A DNA stretch of 64,000 bases from Povalibacter uvarum (GTDB lineage: Bacteria; Pseudomonadota; Gammaproteobacteria; Steroidobacterales; Steroidobacteraceae), in NCBI RefSeq assembly GCF_014202975.1, contig NZ_JACHHZ010000005.1, positions 310,001 to 374,000 of the forward strand. The letters are read 5' to 3'. Both the position numbers and the translations under genes were made by a program. The stretch's first letter is position 1. Every line of letters begins with the position of its first letter. The notes below the pieces were generated by a model. That model was not told the DNA's origin. It was given only the letters and a program-made list of their open reading frames with translations, and did no database searches. This document shows, piece by piece, positions 26,600 to 33,903 of the stretch.

Positions 26600-27412
26600 T
26601 CTTGTTCCGCTTTTTCGCTTTGGGGCTGCAGTCTCCAGCGACGGGTGCGCATCCAGGGCCGCCGCCAGCCGCTTCGGCGCGAAGTGCCGATAGCTATTGA
26701 GCATCAGCCCGCGGATCTCATCCCAGTTCGCGTCCTTCGTCACGTCGATCGAGATCCAGCCGTTGTGGCCCATGTAGGGCGGAATGCTGTAGCGCTTGTC
26801 GCTCATGTAAAGCGATTGCTGCTCGACGCCGACCCAGAACAGCAATGTCAGGCGCTCGCGACCGTGACCGGCGCAAACGAACGTTTTCTTGCCGACGCGC
26901 CATACAGGCACGCCGAAGGCGCTGGACTCGTTCGTCCCTTGAAGCTCCAGACACATCCCGCGCAGCTTATCGAGCAGGGTTCGCGCGCGTTTGCTCTGCA
27001 GCGGATCGATGTCTTCGGGTTTGAGCTTCGCGGTCGGGGGCTTGATGTCGATGGTTGCGCCTAACGTGGCCGACAACGCCCGCGGAGCGACCTTCTCATA
27101 GGCTTCGCGAACGAGCTTCGCAACGCGCTTCCAGGAAATGCCCTTGTCGAGATTCACGCCGAGCCAGCCGCGCGGGCCGACGTAGGGCGGCACGAAGAAG
27201 TGCTTCGGCTCTTCTTTGGTGTAGAGCGCCTGCGCGCCGGCAGGAGAGCTCAGCCACAAAGCAATCCGGCCGTCGCCGTGATGATTGACGCAGTAGGCCG
27301 CGAAAGTCTTGCCGCGTACCCGGAAGTTCGGCGAGCCGTGCGACAGGAATTCTTCGGCTTCAGGCAGCCAGAGGCAGACTTCGCGAACGGCTGTGCCGAT
27401 GTCCTTGGGCAT
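26537..27412 (-). CDS. tandem MmcQ/YjbR-family protein with a repeat-derived tail
   Basis: 291 residues containing two copies of the MmcQ/YjbR fold. The first is at about 1-115 (EEFLSHGSPNFRVRGKTFAAY, VPPYVGPRGWLGVNLDK). The second is at about 135-255 (ESSAFGVPVWRVGKKTFVCAG, IPPYMGHNGWISIDVTK). Single-domain YjbR proteins are about 115 residues, so this is an internal duplication. The last 30 residues are highly basic (SGTRSPRGTRGARGKT) and are encoded by the right arm of a family B repeat, which suggests the original stop was lost. Function unknown; a nucleic-acid-related role has been suggested for the fold. Confidence 0.83.
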   Translation of the reverse strand: MPKDIGTAVREVCLWLPEAEEFLSHGSPNFRVRGKTFAAYCVNHHGDGRIALWLSSPAGAQALYTKEEPKHFFVPPYVGPRGWLGVNLDKGISWKRVAKLVREAYEKVAPRALSATLGATIDIKPPTAKLKPEDIDPLQSKRARTLLDKLRGMCLELQGTNESSAFGVPVWRVGKKTFVCAGHGRERLTLLFWVGVEQQSLYMSDKRYSIPPYMGHNGWISIDVTKDANWDEIRGLMLNSYRHFAPKRLAAALDAHPSLETAAPKRKSGTRSPRGTRGARGKTVNRKTRRS

Positions 27413-27468
27413 GCCGCGAGGCTACTCCGGCGGTCCTCGTGGTCGCAAGACGGGAGAGGAAGAGGAGG

Positions 27469-27640
27469 TTTCACACGGAGTTCACGGAGATTGGGCCTGG
27501 TCTCCCTGTGGGTCCGACTTCAGTCGGACGTCATCGCGCGAGCGACAGCTCCAAGACTCGCAGCCGGACGGCAGCGAGGCGTCGCTGTCGCGATGACGTC
27601 CGGCTAAAGCCGGACCCACAGGCATCTCTCCGCGTGAAAC
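27469..27640. repeat. family B repeat containing a nested family C repeat
   Basis: Outer arms are TTTCACACGGAGTTCACGGA (27469-27489) and TCTCTCCGCGTGAAAC (27625-27640), the family B ends. Between them, at 27507-27620, lies a family C element bounded by TGTGGGTCCGAC and GGACCCACA. That element has an inner stem (CGTCATCGCGCGAGCGACAG / CTGTCGCGATGACG). The region separates the YjbR-like start from the SnoaL-like stop. Confidence 0.8.
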
Positions 27641-27650
27641 TTCGAGGCGC

Positions 27651-28142
27651 TTACTTCGGCGCCTGCTGAGCCGGGGCAGTCGGAGCCGCTGCGGCGTCGC
27701 GAGCGATCGTGCGCTTCGAAAAGCGCCAGCCTTGTGCCGTCTTCACCAGCGTGTCCTTGTAGACGCCGGTGCTGAAGATCGTCTTCGTTACCGAGTCGAC
27801 CAGCATCAGGTACACGCTGCCTTCGGCCTTCGTCGAGTCGCCGGTGATGCGCAGGTTCGAGTTCCAGTGACGGCGCGGGGTGCCGCCCATGCGCTCATGC
27901 CACTGCTTCACGAAACCAGCGAGTGCTTCGTGGCCGGTGAAGCTCAGGAAGTTGCCGTCCGGCGTGAATGTGTTCGCCCAGCCGGTGGGGTCGTTGAAGT
28001 CGATCGCGTGGTTGTACGTTGCGTACAGCTGCTCGATCTCGGCGTAGTCCTGCGCGGTGAGCGGATCCGCGTGAGAGAGCTGCGGCATGAGCATCGCGGC
28101 GAGCACTGCCGCTGCGGTGGCGAGCATTCCGGTTTTCATCAT
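27651..28142 (-). CDS. exported SnoaL/NTF2-like protein
   Basis: 163 residues with a signal peptide (MLATAAAVLAAMLMPQLSHA). The NTF2-like domain includes EIEQLYATYNHAIDFNDPTGWANTFTPDG, the typical helix and cone-fold entry of SnoaL-like isomerases and dehydratases. The C-terminal tail is Ala/Pro/Gln-rich. Substrate unknown. Single gene between two repeats. Confidence 0.87.
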   Translation of the reverse strand: MMKTGMLATAAAVLAAMLMPQLSHADPLTAQDYAEIEQLYATYNHAIDFNDPTGWANTFTPDGNFLSFTGHEALAGFVKQWHERMGGTPRRHWNSNLRITGDSTKAEGSVYLMLVDSVTKTIFSTGVYKDTLVKTAQGWRFSKRTIARDAAAAPTAPAQQAPK

Positions 28143-28183
28143 TTCCCCTGGTTCGTCGTTGTGGAAGAAAAAAGTCAGAGCGG

Positions 28184-28273
28184 AGTTTCACACGGAGTTC
28201 ACGGAGTGCACGGAGTCAGAGAGGTGACTTTTCGCCTTCTATCTCCGTGCACTGCGTGAACTCCGTGTGAAAT
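28184..28273. repeat. family B repeat, copy 3
   Basis: Left arm TTTCACACGGAGTTCACGGA at 28187 and right arm TGCGTGAACTCCGTGTGAAA ending at 28272, with inner GTGCACGGAG / CTCCGTGCAC. It fills the space between the small membrane gene stop (28291) and the SnoaL gene start (28142), both on the minus strand. Confidence 0.88.
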
Positions 28274-28290
28274 CCGGCTCCGGTTTCCTG

Positions 28291-28410
28291 TCAGCCGTAC
28301 GCCAGTCGCAGCATCTCCATCACACCCCGGATCTGCACGATCCAGTAGATGGCGGCGGTGAGGATGATCGCGACAGAAAACGCGGCGGCGATTTTTTCAC
28401 GCAATCCCAT
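28291..28410 (-). CDS. 39-residue single-pass membrane protein
   Basis: A short frame from ATG 28410, with GAGGA 9 nt upstream, 17 bp after the stop of the preceding membrane gene. It encodes a cationic start (MGLREK) and one clear transmembrane helix (SVAIILTAAIYWIVQI). The site and position make it a probable third member of the membrane-protein operon. No family recognised. Confidence 0.62.
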   Translation of the reverse strand: MGLREKIAAAFSVAIILTAAIYWIVQIRGVMEMLRLAYG

Positions 28411-28427
28411 GAGCGGCGTCCTCGAGA

Positions 28428-28904
28428 TCAGGAGAAACCGATCCAGCGGCCGCAGGCGGCGACCGTGAACCAGACGGTGATGGAGGCGATTGCCACCAGC
28501 TTGAGCAGCCAGGGCGGCAGCAGCGAATGATCCTTCCTGAGCAGAGGGCGCTTCACCGCGAACACGAACAGGATGCCGGTCGCGAGCGCGGCCATCTTGG
28601 CCCAGTAGAAATCGTTGTAGTACGCCTTCATCGCGACGCCGGCGACCATGAAGACGCCGGAGAGAAGGATCACGGCAAGCGCGACTTTGAACCACTTGTG
28701 CGCGCCTTCGGAGACGACATTCGAGGGCACGTCGCGCAGCGCCACGTTGAGCAACCGCAGATCGGTGATGAGCACGGTGCCGCCGAGCAGCGCCATCGAT
28801 GCGAGGTGCACCGTCTGCGCCATCGCGTAGACGCCGCCGTAGGATTTCGCAATGTGGCCGAGCGTCGAACCCTCGAGCCAGGTGAAGAATGCCATGACGT
28901 CCAT
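28428..28904 (-). CDS. DUF6644-like integral membrane protein
   Basis: 158 residues, four to five transmembrane helices. Conserved-looking stretches: YAMAQTVHLASMALLGGTVLITDLRLL (histidine inside a helix) and LPPWLLKLVAIASITVWFTVAACGRWIGF. It is related in layout to the gene just upstream (HVLTLTVFLGMLFVIDLRMLG against HLASMALLGGTVLITDLRLL). The buried histidines recall CopD/DUF2214 cytochrome-like proteins, but haem binding is only a guess. Second of three genes. Confidence 0.75.
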   Translation of the reverse strand: MDVMAFFTWLEGSTLGHIAKSYGGVYAMAQTVHLASMALLGGTVLITDLRLLNVALRDVPSNVVSEGAHKWFKVALAVILLSGVFMVAGVAMKAYYNDFYWAKMAALATGILFVFAVKRPLLRKDHSLLPPWLLKLVAIASITVWFTVAACGRWIGFS

Positions 28905-28913
28905 CGCGGCCTC

Positions 28914-29486
28914 CTAATGTGCAGCGACGTCGGCTACGCAGCCGGCCGCCCAGTTGAGGAACGCCGACTGATCCTTGCCGCAGTCGAACCAGTCGTAAGC
29001 GATCGCGCGGCCTGCGAAGATGATCGCGATCCACAGCGTGAGCGACAGCCCGGCGCCGATACGCACGTTCTTCGGCGGCACCGGATCGAGATCCCACGTC
29101 GGCTTCGCGGCCTTCATGCGGTTGCGGAAGATCCAGGCGTTGATGCCGGCCGCAATGAGCAGGATGACTTTCAGCCGGAACCAGACGCTCTGCGTCGTGC
29201 GCACCGGAATCGCGTAGAAGAGCAGCAGGCCGGTGATGATCATCACCGTGAAGCCGATCATCATCGGCAGATCGAGGCGCTCCGCGATCTTCGAGGCCGG
29301 TACGTCGGTCAGTGCGACGCCGAGCATGCGCAAGTCGATGACGAACAGCATGCCGAGGAACACCGTCAGCGTCAGGACGTGTGTCGTCTCGATCCAGTTG
29401 TACATGTAGAACGATTCGTGCAGGCCGGTACTCCATTGCTGGGCACCGAGCCATTGCGCGAACGTGAGCAGAACTTCATTCAGCAC
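28914..29486 (-). CDS. DUF6644-like integral membrane protein, paralogue
   Basis: 190 residues from GTG 29486 (GAGG upstream); an ATG at 29516 is the alternative. It has five hydrophobic segments. The motif WIETTHVLTLTVFLGMLFVIDLRMLGVAL parallels the next gene, so the two are paralogues or halves of one complex. The C-terminal region has FDCGKDQSAFLNWAAGCV with two cysteines. First of three membrane genes with 9-bp and 17-bp gaps. Function unknown. Confidence 0.75.
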   Translation of the reverse strand: MLNEVLLTFAQWLGAQQWSTGLHESFYMYNWIETTHVLTLTVFLGMLFVIDLRMLGVALTDVPASKIAERLDLPMMIGFTVMIITGLLLFYAIPVRTTQSVWFRLKVILLIAAGINAWIFRNRMKAAKPTWDLDPVPPKNVRIGAGLSLTLWIAIIFAGRAIAYDWFDCGKDQSAFLNWAAGCVADVAAH

Positions 29487-29664
29487 GCGTATGAACCTCG
29501 CTGACCGGGCCGGCACGAAGGCCTGTGATCGTTGAAATCGTGGCCCGGTAAAGGACGGCGGCAGTATACGGGCGCCGCTGCGCGGGCCCCATCGGGGCAG
29601 CGTGAAGAATTATTCGCGGTTTGAAGGGAAGTGCAGTCGTTCGTGAATGCGACTGCGAGTGAAT

Positions 29665-29721
29665 CAACGAAGCCGTCCCTGGCTTCGTTGGCAGCGGGCC
29701 GGAAGGGGGCCCGGCCGCTGC
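29665..29721. terminator. two consecutive hairpins after the DUF6152 gene
   Basis: Hairpin 1 (29665-29690): CAACGAAGCC / GGCTTCGTTG around a 6-nt loop, a perfect 10-bp stem. Hairpin 2 (29691-29721): GCAGCGGGCC / GGCCGCTGC, GC-rich. They lie between the DUF6152 stop (29731) and the next gene on the minus strand (start 29486) and plausibly separate the two operons. No long T-run. Confidence 0.6.
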
Positions 29722-29730
29722 CGCCATGCG

Positions 29731-30189
29731 TTACTGCTTCGACGCGTCTTCCGGATCGCTGCCGTCCTTCGGCGCGCCCGTGCCCGAGGAGCCCATGAAC
29801 AGCTTGCGGCCATCGGGGAACGTCACGTCACGGCCGTTCGCGCGACACTTCGGCTTGCACAGCCCGTCCTTCGACTGGTAACCGCGAACGACGATCACCG
29901 TGCCGATGGTGAGCGAGTCCTTCGTGATCCCGCGACGCAGCAGCGTGTTGGGCGTGCCGCCTTCGACCATCCAGCCGGTCGTCGTGCCGTCCGTGTTCTT
30001 CACATCGATATGAATCCAGGCGTGCGGGTTGATCCATTCGATGCGCGTCACCGGACCGGTCAGGTTGACCGGACGGTTGCCGTCGAACTCCGCCGCAAAA
30101 GCGTGATGCGCCACGGAGGGCGCGGACCCGGCCATGAGTCCACCCAATCCGGCCGCAACCACACCGCTCAGCAACAACTTGATGCGCAT
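29731..30189 (-). CDS. DUF6152 family exported protein
   Basis: 152 residues from ATG 30189 (AGGTGG upstream). The signal peptide is followed by APSVAHHAFAAEFD, where the HH after the signal site is typical of DUF6152. Further: RIEWINPHAWIHIDVKN and GWMVEGGTPNTLLRRGITKDSL. Third gene of a tight operon with the two DLxGIW proteins upstream (gaps 12 and 13 bp). Function unknown. A second family member is at 2706. Confidence 0.87.
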   Translation of the reverse strand: MRIKLLLSGVVAAGLGGLMAGSAPSVAHHAFAAEFDGNRPVNLTGPVTRIEWINPHAWIHIDVKNTDGTTTGWMVEGGTPNTLLRRGITKDSLTIGTVIVVRGYQSKDGLCKPKCRANGRDVTFPDGRKLFMGSSGTGAPKDGSDPEDASKQ

Positions 30190-30202
30190 TACATTCCACC
30201 TC

Positions 30203-31267
30203 TCATTTCGAGCCATCTTTTCCGGCTGCCGCCAGTTTTTCCTGTTCGCGCGCACCGGCGAGAATGCCCGGCAGGGCATAGTTGCCTTCGTGACACGCGT
30301 ATTCGTACATCAACTCGTCGGTCCTGTGCATCGCGACCTCGCCGCTGAAGGCCTGCGTGAACGCTTGTCGGTCCTCGACAGTGAACCGGTATTCGATCGT
30401 GTCCGGGCTGACACGACGGAAGCGTTCGGTCACCTTCACGTCCTTCGTCGCGCCGCGGAAGCTTTCCTTGTCGGTGAAGTTCGTCGTCTCGACGACCAGG
30501 GTGTCGCCTTCCCAGCGACCGATCGAATCGCCCATCAGCTTGCGCACGTTCGACGGCACATGCTGGCCGCCGAGCCGCACGATGCGGGCGTCGTGAACCA
30601 TCTCGACGAGAATCACGACCGTGTCGCGGTTCTGAACGATCTGATAGTTGTTGTTGTACAGCACCGGCAGCATCGGCGGACCGGAGCTGGACCCGAAAGC
30701 GAGCAGACAACGTTCGCCCAGCGGCCGCGCCTCGGGCCCGTCGTAGTTGCCGCGCATCTTCATGCGCTCGGCCACCACTTTCTGACGCTCCGGCGTCAGC
30801 GGCGGCACCTTGCCGTTCGCGGGCTCGACGAGGAGCGACGTGCGCTTCTCGCCGCCGATCGTCGTCACCTGCGATCCGCGATCCAGCCAGAAATTGTTGT
30901 AGCCGCAGGTCGCACCGGTGCCGCTGCGGCACGTTGCGAATTCGTCCGGCTTCGACAGGTCCGTGGGCCTGGAGCGCTCGTCGTTGTACTGAACTTCCGC
31001 GTGTTCCAGCTTTGCTGCCTGTTCGGCAGTCAGAGCGCGACTATCGCCAAACTCCGCGGGTCTTTCGAACGGCGTGATCGTCGCGTTGGTCCAGATTCCC
31101 TGCAGATCCGGATGACCGTCCGCGGTACGCGGAAGCTTCCATGCCGACGTCCTGCCCGCGCCTTCGCCCGCAAGCGCTTCAGGCAGCGCGAGAAGGCTCG
31201 TCATCACGAGCAACGAAGCGGCGCCCGCAAAGCGGGCGCCGTGTGAGGGAAGGTGTCGGAACGTCAT
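30203..31267 (-). CDS. exported DLxGIW-family protein
   Basis: 354 residues with a signal peptide. The family pattern is clear: RTADGHPDLQGIWTN after the signal, then GRWEGDTLVVETTNFTDK and a late TVEDRQAFTQAF. Such proteins are common and multicopy in soil proteobacteria and acidobacteria but uncharacterised. They often stand next to DUF6152 genes, as here. Probably a periplasmic beta-rich binding or enzyme domain. It follows a second member of the same family by 12 bp. Confidence 0.8.
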   Translation of the reverse strand: MTFRHLPSHGARFAGAASLLVMTSLLALPEALAGEGAGRTSAWKLPRTADGHPDLQGIWTNATITPFERPAEFGDSRALTAEQAAKLEHAEVQYNDERSRPTDLSKPDEFATCRSGTGATCGYNNFWLDRGSQVTTIGGEKRTSLLVEPANGKVPPLTPERQKVVAERMKMRGNYDGPEARPLGERCLLAFGSSSGPPMLPVLYNNNYQIVQNRDTVVILVEMVHDARIVRLGGQHVPSNVRKLMGDSIGRWEGDTLVVETTNFTDKESFRGATKDVKVTERFRRVSPDTIEYRFTVEDRQAFTQAFSGEVAMHRTDELMYEYACHEGNYALPGILAGAREQEKLAAAGKDGSK

Positions 31268-31279
31268 GGCGCGAGCGCC

Positions 31280-32158
31280 TTATTCCGTCTTGCCCTTTTC
31301 AGCAGCAGGCGCTGCAGCGGGCTTCTTGCGGTACTCGCCGTACATCAGTTCCTCGACGAACTCGACGCACTTGAACTGACCGAGCTGCGCATTCGGTTCG
31401 ACGCGGCGATACAGCGGCATGCTGATCTTCCACGGCCGCGTGAAGACATTGGGATCTTCGATCGTAGCTTCGTACAGCAGATGATCCGGACCGCGCTGCG
31501 TGTAGCGCTCCGTCACCTTCAGCTTGTCGCTGTGCCAGTTGCCGGCGCGATCGAACCAGGTCTGGTCGTTGAAGCCCGTCGCTTCGATGACCAGTGTGTC
31601 GCCTTCCCATTTGCCGGCGGACTGACCCATCCACGAGTCGGCGGGCGGCGGACCCGGATCTTTCATGTAGATGTTGCGGACGGCACCGGCGTACTCGTAA
31701 GCGAAGAACACGTGGTCCTTGCTCTGCACGATCTGGAAGGGATACGGCATGTACGTCGCGCGGGGGACGCCCGGCAGGTAGCACTTGATCTCGGGGTCGC
31801 TCGTGAGCCAGTTCTTCTGGTTCTCTTTCTTCTTCTCGAGCGCTTCGGGCTTGTACGGAATCGTGCCGCCTTCGACGACGCCGAGGCCGAAGGGCACGGA
31901 GCCGACGGCGCCGAGCGCGACGACCTGGGGAGCGGGCACCGGGACGAACTGGCCTGGAACCATCGCCATCGCAGCGCTCGCGGCATGCGGTTCGAGGTTG
32001 AAGTTCGCGCTGTTCATTGCCTGCCAGATGCCGTTCAGATCCGGCTTGCCATCGGGCAGTCGCGGACCTTTCGCCGGTGCATTCGCAGCAATCGCCGCCG
32101 AATGGATCACCGCAGCCGCAGCGGCTGCCAACAGGACGCGTGAGAATGCACTTCGCAT
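31280..32158 (-). CDS. exported DLxGIW-family protein, paralogue
   Basis: 292 residues. Signal peptide, then PRLPDGKPDLNGIWQAMN, GKWEGDTLVIEATGFNDQTWFD and ATIEDPNVFTRPW, the same blocks in the same order as the next gene. First gene of the DLxGIW-DLxGIW-DUF6152 operon. The C-terminus is Lys/Ala-rich. Its promoter should lie in 32159-32483, shared with the cytochrome gene. Function unknown. Confidence 0.8.
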   Translation of the reverse strand: MRSAFSRVLLAAAAAAVIHSAAIAANAPAKGPRLPDGKPDLNGIWQAMNSANFNLEPHAASAAMAMVPGQFVPVPAPQVVALGAVGSVPFGLGVVEGGTIPYKPEALEKKKENQKNWLTSDPEIKCYLPGVPRATYMPYPFQIVQSKDHVFFAYEYAGAVRNIYMKDPGPPPADSWMGQSAGKWEGDTLVIEATGFNDQTWFDRAGNWHSDKLKVTERYTQRGPDHLLYEATIEDPNVFTRPWKISMPLYRRVEPNAQLGQFKCVEFVEELMYGEYRKKPAAAPAAEKGKTE

Positions 32159-32483
32159 TTAGTTTCCCCCAGGACGTGCGGAACCAGACTCTATGGGCAA
32201 TTCAGGGACTTATGGGTGTTCTTCCCATGCGTGCCGTGAGCCCTGACGAGGTGCGTAACTTGGCTGAACTCAGGGCAACAGGCGAGTTCATTTCTGTAAA
32301 GAATGGTCATGGCGTTAGCGGCTTTTTATAACGTTTAGCTAACACTACGTAACGTGCGCACAGCGTAACTCCCGGTTAGATTCCTTGCACCCGCCGCGCG
32401 AGCGTTGCGTCAAGGATCGACGTGTCGGGGGTTTTCGAAAATTTGTCAACGGATCGCGCCAGCGGTCCCATCGAGAGGTTGGA
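32159..32483. promoter_or_regulatory. divergent intergenic region, AT-richer than its surroundings
   Basis: A 325-bp gap between the divergent DLxGIW operon and the cytochrome c' gene. The part at 32285-32375 is visibly richer in A and T than the rest. It contains the palindrome TTAGCTAA (32335-32342), repeated GTTAG half-sites (32314, 32333, 32375 region) and ACGTAACGT. These may be an operator region; no regulator gene is adjacent. Confidence 0.45.
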
Positions 32484-33020
32484 ATGCGAATGATGAGCCC
32501 GAGTGGAACAGCGCGCCTGATTTCCCTGAGCGGCACGGCGCTGATCGTCGTGGGTATCGCCGGCTGCGGCAAAGCACCCGCTCCGGCTGCCGCGCCGCCG
32601 CCCTCGGGCGAGGCGCATTTCGTCGCGACTGCCGACATGAAACAGCTGATGGCCTGGATCATCGATCCGAGTGCCGACGTGGTGTGGGGTGCGGTGGGCT
32701 CCGTGATCACCGAGAACGGCCGCGAGGATTTCGCTCCCAAGACCGATGAGGAATGGGCCGCCATCCGCAACGCAGCCGCGACCGTCGCCGAGGCCGGCAA
32801 CCTGCTGATGATGCCGGGCCGGGCCGTCAACCAGGACGACTGGATCAAGAAGAGCCGGGCGCTCATCGACACCGCGACGGTCGTCATCCGGGCGGCCGAA
32901 GTGAAGGACGCAGACACGCTCTTCACCGCCGGCAGCGACATGTACCTGGCCTGCTCGGCATGCCACGCCGGCTATGTGTTCGGCGGGCCGGCCGCGACCC
33001 AGGAGCTGCCATCGCAATGA
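32484..33020 (+). CDS. cytochrome c'-like lipoprotein
   Basis: 178 residues from ATG 32484 (GAGAGG upstream). Lipobox VVGIAGC at C28, then a Pro/Ala linker. A four-helix-type domain follows, with the haem site near the C-terminus: CSACH at 157-161. A C-terminal CxxCH after a helical bundle is the hallmark of class II (c') cytochromes. It would be anchored in the periplasm as an electron carrier or a binder of NO or O2. slyX begins 29 bp downstream. Confidence 0.84.
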   Translation: MRMMSPSGTARLISLSGTALIVVGIAGCGKAPAPAAAPPPSGEAHFVATADMKQLMAWIIDPSADVVWGAVGSVITENGREDFAPKTDEEWAAIRNAAATVAEAGNLLMMPGRAVNQDDWIKKSRALIDTATVVIRAAEVKDADTLFTAGSDMYLACSACHAGYVFGGPAATQELPSQ

Positions 33021-33049
33021 GCCCATTCGCGATCGGCTAAGATCGCGGG

Positions 33050-33256
33050 ATGAACGATGACGTCGTCGAACGCCTGGAGCTCAAGCTCGCTTTCCTGGAA
33101 CGCGCCAACCAGGAGTTGAGCGACGTCATCTATCGCCAGCAGCAGGAAATCGATGCGCTGCGCCAGCACTTCAAGGAACTGCTGGAGCGAGTGGACGCCT
33201 CCAGGGAGGAGGCGACGAAGTACACGGCGGAGCAGGAGAGGCCGCCGCACTACTGA
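33050..33256 (+). CDS. slyX: SlyX family protein
   Basis: 68 residues forming one long coiled coil (VERLELKLAFLERANQELSDVIY, QQEIDALRQHFKELLERV), ending in PPHY, which is diagnostic for SlyX. Length is normal (about 70). Function unknown even in E. coli. A short family A hairpin follows the stop. Confidence 0.93.
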   Translation: MNDDVVERLELKLAFLERANQELSDVIYRQQQEIDALRQHFKELLERVDASREEATKYTAEQERPPHY

Positions 33257-33262
33257 GCGGTT

Positions 33263-33290
33263 CGTCACTCCCGCGCACGCGGGAGTGACG
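33263..33290. terminator. family A half-element / hairpin after slyX
   Basis: CGTCACTCCCGCG CA CGCGGGAGTGACG: a perfect 13-bp stem with a 2-nt loop, 7 bp after the slyX stop and 21 bp before the convergent DUF4168 stop. It is a one-arm-pair remnant of repeat family A and likely a bidirectional terminator. Confidence 0.75.
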
Positions 33291-33310
33291 TAAATCAGCG
33301 GCTTTCCCTC

Positions 33311-33727
33311 CTAGCCCTTCGCTCTCTTCTGCACCTTCTCCACCACGCGTGCCCTGAGCGACATGTCCGTCGTAATCAGATCAGCGATGCGGTTGAATTC
33401 CTCGACCTGCAATCCTTCCCGCTCCACTGCTTCGATCATCTTTTTCTCAGCGGTGGCCTTCACGGCCGTCGCTTGCTGTTCATCCGTGGTGCTGGTGAGT
33501 TGCTGCGTGGCCTGGGCCTGGATCTTCTGGACTTCGACGAAGGCGGCGGCGAACTGGTCCACCTTTTCCTCGGCGATGGCGGCGGAAGGCGCGGAATCGG
33601 TCTGGGGCACCGGCATTTCAGCGGGCGGCGGTGCTTGGTCCGGCGTTTGAGCACGCAATGAAGGTGCGATGGCCAGCAGGGTGCCGGCGGTCAATGCGGC
33701 GCAAGCGGTACGGATGATCAACGTCAT
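33311..33727 (-). CDS. DUF4168 family exported protein
   Basis: 138 residues from ATG 33727, with GAGGAGA upstream. Signal peptide (ACAALTAGTLLAIAPSLRA), a Pro-rich linker, then the DUF4168 helical domain (VDQFAAAFVEVQKIQAQATQQL, AVEREGLQVEEFNRIADLITTDMSLRARV). Function unknown. Single gene. Confidence 0.88.
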   Translation of the reverse strand: MTLIIRTACAALTAGTLLAIAPSLRAQTPDQAPPPAEMPVPQTDSAPSAAIAEEKVDQFAAAFVEVQKIQAQATQQLTSTTDEQQATAVKATAEKKMIEAVEREGLQVEEFNRIADLITTDMSLRARVVEKVQKRAKG

Positions 33728-33903
33728 GGCGTTCTCCTCGGGGGCAGTGAGATCGGATGCGCAGGTGCGCATCTACCATCGCCAATCCCTGAATCGACGT
33801 GAGTGTTCCGTCGAGCGACGAACGAGCGCGCACAGCGGTCATTTCTGCCCGCTGCGTGCGCTGATACGTCGTGAGATGGCGACGCTGCCGCGTTGGAGAT
33901 CGT

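Noticed and set aside
25525-26700. 391-codon plus-strand frame inside the Fsr-like gene
   Set aside because: Arg-rich alternative frame with no membrane helices, while the main frame is a full 12-helix MFS.
26472-28273. Clustered repeats considered as a CRISPR array
   Set aside because: Arms are inverted and unevenly spaced, with no uniform repeat-spacer pattern and no cas genes.
28291-29454. 387-codon minus-strand frame overlapping the membrane operon
   Set aside because: It runs out of frame through two genes with clear transmembrane helices. Only the last 39 codons, in a separate start context, look like a real gene.
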